Below, one piece after another: positions 18,669-25,986 of a DNA stretch of 64,000 nt. The position numbers and the translations under genes were made by a program. The notes under the pieces were generated by a model. It worked only from the letters and a program-made list of their open reading frames with translations, ran no database searches and was not told where the DNA came from. Where the stretch lies: the NCBI RefSeq assembly GCF_014652415.1, contig NZ_BMYT01000005.1, positions 62,001-126,000 of the forward strand, read 5' to 3'. Source of the DNA: Affinundibacterium macrobrachii (GTDB lineage: Bacteria > Pseudomonadota > Gammaproteobacteria > Burkholderiales > Burkholderiaceae_D). How positions within the stretch are numbered: position 1 is the first letter of the stretch; each line of letters opens with the position of its first letter.

Positions 18669-19157
18669 TTAGTCGAGGCGTTGAAAACCTTGCTCTAGCC
18701 ACTTGGATGCGGAAGATGGATTTAATTTGAAATCGGGGCGGACTTTAATTTTCGCAATCTGTTCGCCATTGGTATCGAATGCACTTAGATAAGCGTGTGG
18801 GTCATCTTCATCCGGAATGATTTGTAAACAGATTTTGTAATCAGTGTTATCTGCATTGAGCACTAAACTTTTGTTTAGGCTGGCATGCAGTTGCTGTTCA
18901 TGACGGCGTACAAACTCACTCGCAGTTTTGACTAAAGTATTAAATGCGTTGTGATCTAATGGTTTAGGATTTTTTTTGTCGCGTCCCATTGTCCATGGAC
19001 CAATTAGTGCTGCTTCCGCTTCACCATCTTTGTACATCGCAACTGCCCAGCCATCATCCTCTTCATTTTTTATCACGCGCGCGGTCCAGCCTTTCGCTTG
19101 CCAAACGCGTGCTTCTTGAATCAAAGAATCTTCATCGGATGCTATTGTTTCAGACAT
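18669..19157 (-). CDS. Hypothetical soluble protein
   Basis: 162 residues, no signal peptide or membrane segment. The N-terminal part (residues 10-65) has QEARVWQAKGWTARVIKNEEDDGWAVAMYKDGE, a compact alpha-beta region rich in Trp; the C-terminal half alternates strands and ends in a helix (ASKWLEQGFQRLD). I do not recognise a family. AGAGA before the ATG supports the start. It is the last gene of a leftward group headed by sulfur-transport-type membrane proteins, 20 bp after the cupin gene, so it is probably translated from the same message. Confidence 0.6.
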   Translation of the reverse strand: MSETIASDEDSLIQEARVWQAKGWTARVIKNEEDDGWAVAMYKDGEAEAALIGPWTMGRDKKNPKPLDHNAFNTLVKTASEFVRRHEQQLHASLNKSLVLNADNTDYKICLQIIPDEDDPHAYLSAFDTNGEQIAKIKVRPDFKLNPSSASKWLEQGFQRLD

Positions 19158-19177
19158 GTAATCTCTTATTTGCTTAT

Positions 19178-19495
19178 TTATTTGTTGGATGTTGTGCTAA
19201 ATACTTTGACGATACTTAGGCCTTCACTACCTGTATTGCAAGTATAAATACCGTCTTTTAATTGTATAAATTGTTCTGCATCCAAATCGACTGTTTGGCC
19301 ATTCACCATCAAAGAACAACTGCCTTTGAGTACATACAAATGAAAGCTATGCGAAGCCTTAATAGTGATACTTTGATTGGCTGCATAGGTATTGTTGTAG
19401 AACTTGAAATTTTCGCTTGGGCGATGTTGCTGACGTACGCTGATTTCTGAAATAGCACTATCGTTGATTGCAGACCAGGATTGAACTTGTGACAT
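19178..19495 (-). CDS. Small cupin-domain protein
   Basis: 105 residues making up a single cupin-like barrel: strands around SITIKASHSFHLYVLKGSCSLMVNGQTVDLDAEQFIQLKDG follow the order hydrophobic strand, glycine turn (KGS), VNGQ hairpin, 'D.EQ....DG' strand. Canonical metal-binding histidines of cupin motif 1 are only partly present (one His at SFHLYV), so it may be a non-enzymatic ligand sensor. AAGGAA lies 7 bases before the ATG. It lies between the class V aminotransferase and a hypothetical gene, all leftward. Confidence 0.65.
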   Translation of the reverse strand: MSQVQSWSAINDSAISEISVRQQHRPSENFKFYNNTYAANQSITIKASHSFHLYVLKGSCSLMVNGQTVDLDAEQFIQLKDGIYTCNTGSEGLSIVKVFSTTSNK

Positions 19496-19759
19496 GGAAT
19501 TCCTTAAAAATGAGTTAAATGCCGATACAGCAGAGCGCTGTATCGAGTTGGCATTTAATTGCGATGATTCTGAGAGCTTGGAGGTGATAAGAACAGGACG
19601 TGCTTAGTAGTCTGCGCGACAGAAGAAAGCACAGTATACGTGAAATTGGTGATTTCTTGAATTCTTAAGACGTTTGCTAAATGAATCTGTTCGACCCAAT
19701 GATCGCTTACCCGTTAGTGATTTAGGGATTTGGGTAAGCGATACAGCGTCATTGACGAA

Positions 19760-21274
19760 TTAAGCTGCGAACCAGTTAGCCACCATAGTTGCTTCGACTG
19801 GTTTTGCTTCTTTGTGTAAGAACTCGTTAGTCGCACAGTCGTAACGATATGCTGTTGCCCATTCTTGGTGTTGCTCTGCTAATTGTTTGATGCTGGCGCA
19901 AACATAAGCGATTTCAGCATTGGTCGTCGTCGGATGAATCGACATACGTATCCAACCAGGTTTGCTCGTTAAATCACCAGAGCTAATTTGGTCAGTGAGT
20001 TTATGTGAAGTTTCTTGATCAACGTTGAGTAAGTAATGACCGTAAGTTCCCGCGCAGCTACAGCCGCCGCGGGTCTGAATGCCGAAACGATCATTTAGTA
20101 GTTTAACGCCAAGATTAAAATGTAAATCTTGGATGAAGAAAGAGATCACACCAAGACGATTTTGATGTTGAGGGGCGAGTATAGCTAAGTTGGGGATTTT
20201 TCCAAGTTCAGCAAATACAAAATCGGTGATTTCTTTTTCGCGAGCCAAAATATTGGCAACGCCCATTTGCTCTTTAAGTTGTATGGCTAATGCAGTTTTG
20301 ATGACCTGTAAAAAGCCGGGCGTACCGCCATCTTCACGGCTTTCAATATTATCGATGTATTGATGTTCACCCCAAGGATTAGTCCAAGTTACGGTGCCAC
20401 CGCCCGGGCAATCTGGCACCATATTGCGATAGAGTTTTTTATTGAATACCAACACGCCGGAAGTGCCAGGTCCACCTAAAAATTTGTGCGGTGAAAAAAA
20501 GATCGCATCCAAATAGCATTCCGGATCAGCTGGATGCATATTGATTTCAACATAGGGGCCGGAGCAAGCAAAATCCACAAAGCACAAGCCATTATTTTGA
20601 TGCATTAACTTAGCGACTTCGTAATAAGGAGTCTTAATCCCAGTGACATTTGAGCAGGACGTAATGGACGCGATCTTCATTGCTCTATCTTGATACTTGT
20701 GCAGTAAAGCTTTTAAGTTATCAATACAAAACAAACCTTGTTCATCGGCTGGAATCACTTCAACATCGGCAATCGTCTCCAACCAAGAAGTTTGGTTAGA
20801 GTGATGCTCCATGTGTGAGATAAAAACGATGGGACGTTTATCTTTGGGCAGGGAGAAATAGTCTTTTAAGGATTCTGGTACTTTGAAACCAAGAATCCGT
20901 TGAAACTTATTGACTACGCCCGTCATGCCCGTGCCGTCATTGATCAACACATCGTTGTCATCGGCATTTACATGCTTCTTAATAATGTGTTTGGCTTCGT
21001 GATACGCCAAGGTCATCGCAGTACCGGAGATGGTTGTCTCGGTATGGGTGTTGGCAACAAATGGACCAAATACATTGATTAGCTTCTCTTCGATCGGGCG
21101 ATATAGGCGTCCACTAGCTGTCCAATCGGTATAAATAATATTTTTGGTGCCGTAAGGTGACTCAAATTGTTGATCGATACCGATGATTTGTTCTCTAAAT
21201 GGCGCGAAGTGTTGTTCAAGTGCGCTAGCGCTAGTGACGGGTGCCGAAGAAGCCGAAGTTGCTACGTTATCCAT
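19760..21274 (-). CDS. Class V aminotransferase-fold PLP enzyme (cysteine desulfurase-like)
   Basis: 504 residues. The PLP lysine is Lys264 in FFSPHKFLGGPGTSG, preceded by the PLP-binding HMEHHSN and VDFACSGP motifs; a cysteine-rich segment GGCSCAGTYGHYLL (near 407) occupies the place where cysteine desulfurases keep their catalytic Cys loop. Group I desulfurases run to ~400 residues; this protein has an N-terminal extension and a longer C-terminus, so selenocysteine lyase/desulfurase-like chemistry is likely but unproven. Its upstream neighbours are two YeeE/YedE-type sulfur transporters, which makes sulfur or thiosulfate use a sensible context. AAGAGA precedes the ATG. Confidence 0.8.
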   Translation of the reverse strand: MDNVATSASSAPVTSASALEQHFAPFREQIIGIDQQFESPYGTKNIIYTDWTASGRLYRPIEEKLINVFGPFVANTHTETTISGTAMTLAYHEAKHIIKKHVNADDNDVLINDGTGMTGVVNKFQRILGFKVPESLKDYFSLPKDKRPIVFISHMEHHSNQTSWLETIADVEVIPADEQGLFCIDNLKALLHKYQDRAMKIASITSCSNVTGIKTPYYEVAKLMHQNNGLCFVDFACSGPYVEINMHPADPECYLDAIFFSPHKFLGGPGTSGVLVFNKKLYRNMVPDCPGGGTVTWTNPWGEHQYIDNIESREDGGTPGFLQVIKTALAIQLKEQMGVANILAREKEITDFVFAELGKIPNLAILAPQHQNRLGVISFFIQDLHFNLGVKLLNDRFGIQTRGGCSCAGTYGHYLLNVDQETSHKLTDQISSGDLTSKPGWIRMSIHPTTTNAEIAYVCASIKQLAEQHQEWATAYRYDCATNEFLHKEAKPVEATMVANWFAA

Positions 21275-21403
21275 TGCGATGTTTCTCTTGATGAAGAAGC
21301 GAGGTCGAAAAACACGATGTTAACATAAGCTTATGCTAGTGGGGAATTTACAAATTACGAGAAAGTCTATTGATATATTCGAATAAGTTGCTTCTTTAGA
21401 TAT

Positions 21404-21447
21404 AAAAATGCCCCGTTTGGATTTTCTACTTAGAAAATCGCACGAGG
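21404..21447 (-). terminator. Terminator after the YeeE/YedE pair
   Basis: A long stem: outer arms from 21404 and 21434 pair (AAAAATGCC against GGCATTTTTT) with one mismatch inside, and an inner perfect 7-bp hairpin (GATTTTC / GAAAATC) around six bases. A-rich on the left flank, so on the leftward strand the stem is followed by a T-run. It ends the transcript whose last gene stops at 21527 and isolates the aminotransferase gene. Confidence 0.8.
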
Positions 21448-21526
21448 CATTTTTTATTAAGACGACAGTTTGTGATGTCCTTGTTCTTACTTATTTTTAC
21501 GATGAGCTAAATTTTTTTAAGAAAAA

Positions 21527-21988
21527 TTAGTCGTCGTTATAGTCATTGATTTGGCTAGGATTGCGACGCGCTGTTATTTGGTTGAAGCGATCAGCAAGCC
21601 ACATTCCTAAGCACATCGTCAGTACAAATGAAGCGCCTTTAGCAATGCCTGCGCCGAGTAAAATAATGCTTGGGCCAGGACAAATTCCAGCGATTCCCCA
21701 GCCTATTCCAAACAACAAACTGCCAACAATTAAACGACCATCAATATCCGTTTTTTTAGGAAAACGAAGTGGCTCGCCGGACCACGCTAAGGTCTTCTTT
21801 TTTAGGATAGTGAACGGCAAAATAGCGATGCCGATTGCACCCGCCATGACCAATGCCAAAGATGGGTCCCAAGCACCAAATAAATCTAGAAACGCCAACA
21901 CTTTAGTTGGGTTTGCCATGCCAGCAATGATCAAGCCTAAGCCAAAAATAATGCCACTGATTGCAGCGATGAAAACGTTAATCAACAT
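21527..21988 (-). CDS. YeeE/YedE-type transporter, DUF6691-like subunit
   Basis: 153 residues with four hydrophobic helices. The motifs GLIIAGMANPTKVLAFLDLFG (helix 1) and GWGIAGICPGPSI (helix 3), containing the GxxGxCPGP signature, identify the YeeE/YedE half-size group in which the cysteine-bearing loops carry thiosulfate or sulfide sulfur across the inner membrane. The upstream gene (22005-22445) is the other half, and their 16-bp spacing indicates a two-subunit transporter. A terminator follows. Family function is well established for thiosulfate; substrate here is inference. Confidence 0.85.
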   Translation of the reverse strand: MLINVFIAAISGIIFGLGLIIAGMANPTKVLAFLDLFGAWDPSLALVMAGAIGIAILPFTILKKKTLAWSGEPLRFPKKTDIDGRLIVGSLLFGIGWGIAGICPGPSIILLGAGIAKGASFVLTMCLGMWLADRFNQITARRNPSQINDYNDD

Positions 21989-22004
21989 AAAAAATTAATC
22001 TCAA

Positions 22005-22445
22005 TTAAAGGATGTGGCGAATTAGTGCAACTGTCGCGAAACCCGCAGCCATAAACACGATGGTGGCGATGATAGAGCGCGGTGATAAGCGTGAAATGCC
22101 GCAAACGCCATGTCCACTTGTACAGCCAGAACCGAGTCGGGTGCCGAAGCCAACGATGAGGCCAGCGAACAAAATTGCAGACCAATCTAGTTGCATATCG
22201 ATGGCAGGCAGTTCCGCAAATAGACTGTACAAAAAGGGGCTAATAGCGAGCCCAAGAATAAATGCAAGACGCCATGACCATTCGGATTTGTTGGCTTGAA
22301 ATAAGCCGGTAAAAATGCCCGCAAGAATACCTGTCACACCTGCAATTCGACCAATTCCTGCCATCAATAAAACTGATGCTAAACCGATTAATAAACCGCC
22401 ACTGATTGCAGTAAACGGCGTAAATTGTTCCCATGCGATGTGCAT
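22005..22445 (-). CDS. YeeE/YedE-family sulfur transporter subunit
   Basis: 146 residues with four transmembrane helices. It opens HIAWEQFTPFTAISGGLLIGLASVL and carries the sulfur-relay cysteine loop GSGCTSGHGVCGISRL (~105-120), the signature of YeeE/YedE proteins. Together with the gene 16 bp downstream it makes a complete transporter split over two polypeptides. GAGGA precedes the ATG. The cysteine-desulfurase-type enzyme further downstream suggests a sulfur acquisition or trafficking function. Confidence 0.88.
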   Translation of the reverse strand: MHIAWEQFTPFTAISGGLLIGLASVLLMAGIGRIAGVTGILAGIFTGLFQANKSEWSWRLAFILGLAISPFLYSLFAELPAIDMQLDWSAILFAGLIVGFGTRLGSGCTSGHGVCGISRLSPRSIIATIVFMAAGFATVALIRHIL

Positions 22446-22777
22446 AGATTGTCCTCAAAAAGTAGTCATTAGGTTGATTTTTAAATAGTAGCTAGGCGGA
22501 GCGTATTGAGTATTCGTTTACGGATAAATCGCAGGTATCAGATGCTGATCATCTGAGCAAAAAAATGCAATATCCAATCCCATTATTCAATCTTTAGGCC
22601 TAGCTATTGATTGCAAGGGGGGAGGAAAAATTATCTTGTGCCGCTTGCTTTAAAAAATCTAAAAATAATTATAGAGGGAAAAAAAGAAACAAGTGGTTTG
22701 GTGCAGACGTGAGAAAAGCAGCAAGGGCGGGGAAAAGGGAAACAGTTGCCGTGATGTTTCCCACATTTGTTAACGTT
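22446..22777. other. Intergenic region upstream of sulfur-transport genes
   Basis: About 330 bp between the YeeE-type gene start and the end of the PNPOx-like gene. A short dyad (CAGATG, five bases, CATCTG; near 22540) could be an operator. The rest is A/T-rich, with an A-rich run around 22670-22690. No gene seen. Confidence 0.4.
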
Positions 22778-23437
22778 TTAGTTTGTTTGATGCCAGTTCT
22801 TGACATATGCAGGTGCAGCCTGTGTATTACGTTCATGAGGAATGGGCGGCAGTGCTTGACGACAAAGTGGTAAGACGCCTGCCCAAACAGTTTGTGCCAT
22901 GTCATCCTCATCGTCGTTTGGACCGCCGCTGCGTTGTTTGCATGCTGCCTCGGTCAAAGGAATGCGCATGACGGTCGTTCCTGACAGTTCGGCGTGATTG
23001 CCAGGGCGTGCCTCTTGCTGACGACCGGGGGCAATTTTATCCATGAATGCGGCCATTGAAGCAGCTTTGCATTCGCCATCTACACGCTCAAAAATGCCAT
23101 AAATCATCGCTGAACGATAATTCATCGAGTGATTAAATGCTGCGCGTGCTAGGACTAAGCCATCTAAGTGGGTAATGGTCACGCAGGCTTGTGTTTCACG
23201 CATCAGAATCTTTGCTAAACGGCTAGGATTCGCTGCATGAATATATAGAAAATCAGCTTCGCGCCAGCAAGCAGTGGGAATGCAATGACTACCTTTGTCA
23301 TCGGCAAACGCAACATGGCAAAGATAGGCCTCGTCAATAATCGCGTAAAGCGTATCTTTATCGTAGTTGGCATTGTCGGCAATTCGACGTACCTGCGTAC
23401 GTTCGCTGGGGGCGGTTGCATTTGTACTGCTCGTCAT
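22778..23437 (-). CDS. PNPOx-like FMN-binding split-barrel protein
   Basis: 219 residues. The segment from ~25 to ~175 follows the pyridoxamine-5'-phosphate-oxidase-like fold: YAIIDEAYLCHVAF...IPTACWREADFLYIHAANPSRLAKIL with the 'H..n.sR' FMN-phosphate strand, then ACVTITHLDGLVLARAAFNHSMNYRSAMIYGIFERV. Such proteins bind FMN and often sit opposite MocR regulators; this gene is divergent from one with 106 bp between starts. The C-terminus (~185-219) is proline-rich and probably flexible. AAGGA before the ATG. Precise substrate unknown. Confidence 0.85.
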   Translation of the reverse strand: MTSSTNATAPSERTQVRRIADNANYDKDTLYAIIDEAYLCHVAFADDKGSHCIPTACWREADFLYIHAANPSRLAKILMRETQACVTITHLDGLVLARAAFNHSMNYRSAMIYGIFERVDGECKAASMAAFMDKIAPGRQQEARPGNHAELSGTTVMRIPLTEAACKQRSGGPNDDEDDMAQTVWAGVLPLCRQALPPIPHERNTQAAPAYVKNWHQTN

Positions 23438-23543
23438 CGTAGCGTGTCCTTAAAAGTATGTTTGGTGAAAACTACATGAACTATAATCATGTGCTGGTTC
23501 TAACTCAAGATCCACTATATCCATATTTTTTAGGACTACATAA
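23438..23543. promoter_or_regulatory. Candidate MocR operator / divergent promoters
   Basis: The 106 bp between the PNPOx-like and MocR genes holds ACTAYAT-like words at 23471, 23514 and 23536, with a related ACTATAAT at 23480 that overlaps a TATAAT hexamer (23482-23487). Recurring direct words of this kind are what MocR proteins bind. The assignment is from position and repetition only. Confidence 0.45.
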
Positions 23544-25007
23544 ATGGACTATGTTTTATTGATAGCGCGATATTCCAAAGAACGAGATAAAGCATGGTCA
23601 GCACAAAAGACTTTACATGCAGCCTTAAAAAATGCAATTCAAGATGGTGCACTAGCCGCTGGAGCTCGTTTACCCTCTAGCCGTGTGCTAGCACAAGAGT
23701 TAGGAATTGCCCGTAACACGGTGGTGTACGCCTACGAACAACTAGTAAGTGAAGGTTATTTGAGCACTGATAGGCGCGGTAGCGTGGTCAATAGTATGGC
23801 GGTGATCGCTAGGCAGTTGCAGACCCTGACGTCAGACATTGAACCCAGCGTGAGTCTGGCACGCCGTGCACAAAATCTCATGTCCTTACCTGTCGCTTCG
23901 GATTTGACGTCGGGATTTGCGCCCGGTGTGCCAGCGTTGGCAGATTTTCCTATTGCCTTATGGCGAAAAAATTTAGATGCAACTTGGCGACAGCTATCGG
24001 TAGCGCAGCTTGGCTATGCGGATGCATCAGGTGAGTTGGTATTGCGCTCAGCAATTGCTGAGCATCTGCGTGCTTCACGTGGGGTGGACTGTGATGCAGA
24101 GCAGGTAATTATTACGGATGGTACGCAAAGTAGTTTGAGTTTATGTGCACATGCTTTGGCGGATGTCGGCGATAAAGTGTGGATAGAAAATCCCGGCTAT
24201 GTGGGTGCGCAAATTGCTTTTCGGTCTGCGCAGCTCAAGTTGGTCGGTATTGCGGTCGATCAGGATGGTATTGCACCCAAGGCCAATGATTGGCTATTAC
24301 ATTCACCTAAATTTGTGTATGTCACACCCTCGCATCAATATCCTACAGGTCAGGTATTGAGTTTAAGCCGGCGTTTGGAGTTGATTCAACAAGCGCGCTT
24401 GCATGGAAGTCTATTGATAGAGGACGATTACGATAGTGAATTTCGTCACGATGGACCGCCACTTCCAGCTATGCAGGGACTTGTTCCGAATGCGCCAGTC
24501 ATTTACTTGGGAACGTTTAGTAAAACACTGTTTCCTGCGTTACGTATCGCTTATCTCATTTTGCCGAAAAATTTAGTGATGACGATGCGCGCCCTAGTCG
24601 CAAAAGCATCTTTACGCGGGCGTTCTGCTGATCAGATTTGTTTGGCAAAGTTTATATATGACGGTCATTTTCTACAGCATTTACGGCGTATGCGTCGTTT
24701 GTATAGGCAAAGACGCGATGTCTTGGTGGATTTGTTGCAGACGCAATTGGGAGACATTGCCAGTGTGTATGGCGATACGGCGGGGATGCATCTGTCTTTA
24801 TGCTTTCATGATGTCAGCTTAAGCGACCAAGCGCTTAGTCAAGCTGCGTTAGCCCAAGGCATTGTGGCGCCAGCCTTGAGTTCGCATGCAGTAGGGCAGC
24901 GACGGCAAGCTTGGTCGGGCTTGATGCTAGGTTATGCACAGGTGCAGGCGGACGAGATGCCTAGTTTAGTGACTAGGTTGCAAAAAGTTTTGCGTTGCCA
25001 GTGTTGA
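23544..25007 (+). CDS. MocR/PdxR-type GntR-aminotransferase regulator
   Basis: 487 residues: an N-terminal GntR winged helix (residues ~15-80, with LHAALKNAIQDGALAAGARLPSSRVLAQELGIARNTVVYAYEQL) fused to a class I aminotransferase domain (~110-480). The PLP lysine is Lys327 in GTFSKTLFPALR and the preceding DDYDSEF helps bind the cofactor. MocR proteins sense pyridoxal phosphate or an amine substrate through the aminotransferase part. It is transcribed divergently from the FMN-binding protein gene, its likely target. AGGA lies 9 bases before ATG. Confidence 0.93.
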   Translation: MDYVLLIARYSKERDKAWSAQKTLHAALKNAIQDGALAAGARLPSSRVLAQELGIARNTVVYAYEQLVSEGYLSTDRRGSVVNSMAVIARQLQTLTSDIEPSVSLARRAQNLMSLPVASDLTSGFAPGVPALADFPIALWRKNLDATWRQLSVAQLGYADASGELVLRSAIAEHLRASRGVDCDAEQVIITDGTQSSLSLCAHALADVGDKVWIENPGYVGAQIAFRSAQLKLVGIAVDQDGIAPKANDWLLHSPKFVYVTPSHQYPTGQVLSLSRRLELIQQARLHGSLLIEDDYDSEFRHDGPPLPAMQGLVPNAPVIYLGTFSKTLFPALRIAYLILPKNLVMTMRALVAKASLRGRSADQICLAKFIYDGHFLQHLRRMRRLYRQRRDVLVDLLQTQLGDIASVYGDTAGMHLSLCFHDVSLSDQALSQAALAQGIVAPALSSHAVGQRRQAWSGLMLGYAQVQADEMPSLVTRLQKVLRCQC

Positions 25008-25132
25008 ATTATTTAGGATTCCATTTTCATGGAAATGATGGAAATTCAGACGTAAATTTAATTATTAGTTAGCTTGAAAGACAATGAAAAATAATCTAAA
25101 CAAAGCTTTGAAAAAGCCTTAAACAAGGAATA

Positions 25133-25152
25133 TACTGTATATCCATTCAGTA
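25133..25152 (+). promoter_or_regulatory. LexA (SOS) box upstream of imuA
   Basis: The sequence TACTGTATATCCATTCAGTA keeps the left half CTGT and the AT-rich spacer of the LexA consensus, with TCAG in place of ACAG on the right. It ends 12 bp before the imuA start, the usual place for damage-inducible imuABC control. Confidence 0.75.
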
Positions 25153-25164
25153 TTTTTTCTTGTT

Positions 25165-25986
25165 ATGTTTTCCGCTACATCACCACGTTCTCATGTCAAT
25201 TTGGAAAATCTGCATCCGTCTTTATGGCGCGCATCGCAGTTGGGGCGTAGCTTTGGCGATTATTTGGACTGTGTATATCCCTCGTTGGCCAAGGAATTGC
25301 CTGGAGCAGGCTGGCCTTTGGCGAATCTAATTGAATTAGTGGTGCAGCAAGCTGGCAGTGGGGAATTGCAATTACTGAGCCCGGCATTAGCGCAATTAAA
25401 AGAGGGCAGGATCATTTTTTTGAATCCACCTTATCAACCGCAAATTCTGGCACTTTCTGCTTTGCGTCTAGATTTGTCGCGGGTGTTATGGCTACCGTGT
25501 AGCAAGCCGCAAGACGCTTTGTGGGCAGCAGAGCAGATTGTAAAGAATCAAGCTTGCAGTGCCTTATTGCTGTGGCAATCGACGCGACATCGATTTACCG
25601 CTGATGCTTTACGTCGCTTGCATTTGGCAGCGCAAGCGGGGCGGTGTTTGTTTTGTCTGATACGTCCGTGGGAAAGTCAGTTCAGTCCTTCGCCCGCGCC
25701 ATTAAGGCTAAAACTATCACGCCAGCATACGGGTTTACAAATTGAAGTGTTTAAACGACGAGGGGCGCAGCAGATCAAGCCCATTGTGTTACCAATCAAG
25801 GATTTCGTCCCGCAATGTTTATCACCAACGAGTCAGTCTGATAGCCAACCTGATAGTCAATTTTATAGTCAATCCCAGCGCCAGCTTCATAGTCAACATC
25901 ATGCCAAGCTTGATTCCCCCATTGTGGATAGCCATTTACCTACCGCAGCTCGCGCTGGAGGTGTTTCATCCGCATTGGTGGAGTAA
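25165..25986 (+). CDS. imuA: ImuA, SulA/RecA-like mutagenesis protein
   Basis: 273 residues. The core (~15-190) is RecA-like without a catalytic Walker A: SLWRASQLGRS, GWPLANLIELVVQQAG, GELQLLSPALAQL, RIIFLNPPYQPQ, RVLWLPCSKPQDALWAAEQIVKNQACSALLLW, matching the ImuA/SulA2 group that works with ImuB and DnaE2 in damage-induced translesion synthesis. A stretch near the C-terminus is a degenerate tetrapeptide repeat (SQxx, six units, residues 223-246) absent from typical family members as far as I can recall. The 3' end overlaps imuB by 86 bp. A LexA box precedes the gene. Confidence 0.88.
   Translation: MFSATSPRSHVNLENLHPSLWRASQLGRSFGDYLDCVYPSLAKELPGAGWPLANLIELVVQQAGSGELQLLSPALAQLKEGRIIFLNPPYQPQILALSALRLDLSRVLWLPCSKPQDALWAAEQIVKNQACSALLLWQSTRHRFTADALRRLHLAAQAGRCLFCLIRPWESQFSPSPAPLRLKLSRQHTGLQIEVFKRRGAQQIKPIVLPIKDFVPQCLSPTSQSDSQPDSQFYSQSQRQLHSQHHAKLDSPIVDSHLPTAARAGGVSSALVE
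25831..25902 (+). repeat. 12-bp tandem repeat, six units, at imuA-imuB junction
   Basis: Six 12-bp units with the theme AGTCAAxxxxAT: at 25831, 25843, 25855, 25867, 25879 and 25891. Units are degenerate but in step with imuA codons (SQxx per unit). The last unit contains the imuB ATG (25901). Copy-number change would lengthen or shorten ImuA in frame and move nothing else. Confidence 0.85.

Noticed and set aside
21546..21998. 150-residue rightward frame over the YeeE/YedE subunit
   Set aside because: It is the mirror of a strongly supported membrane transporter gene with the cysteine signature.
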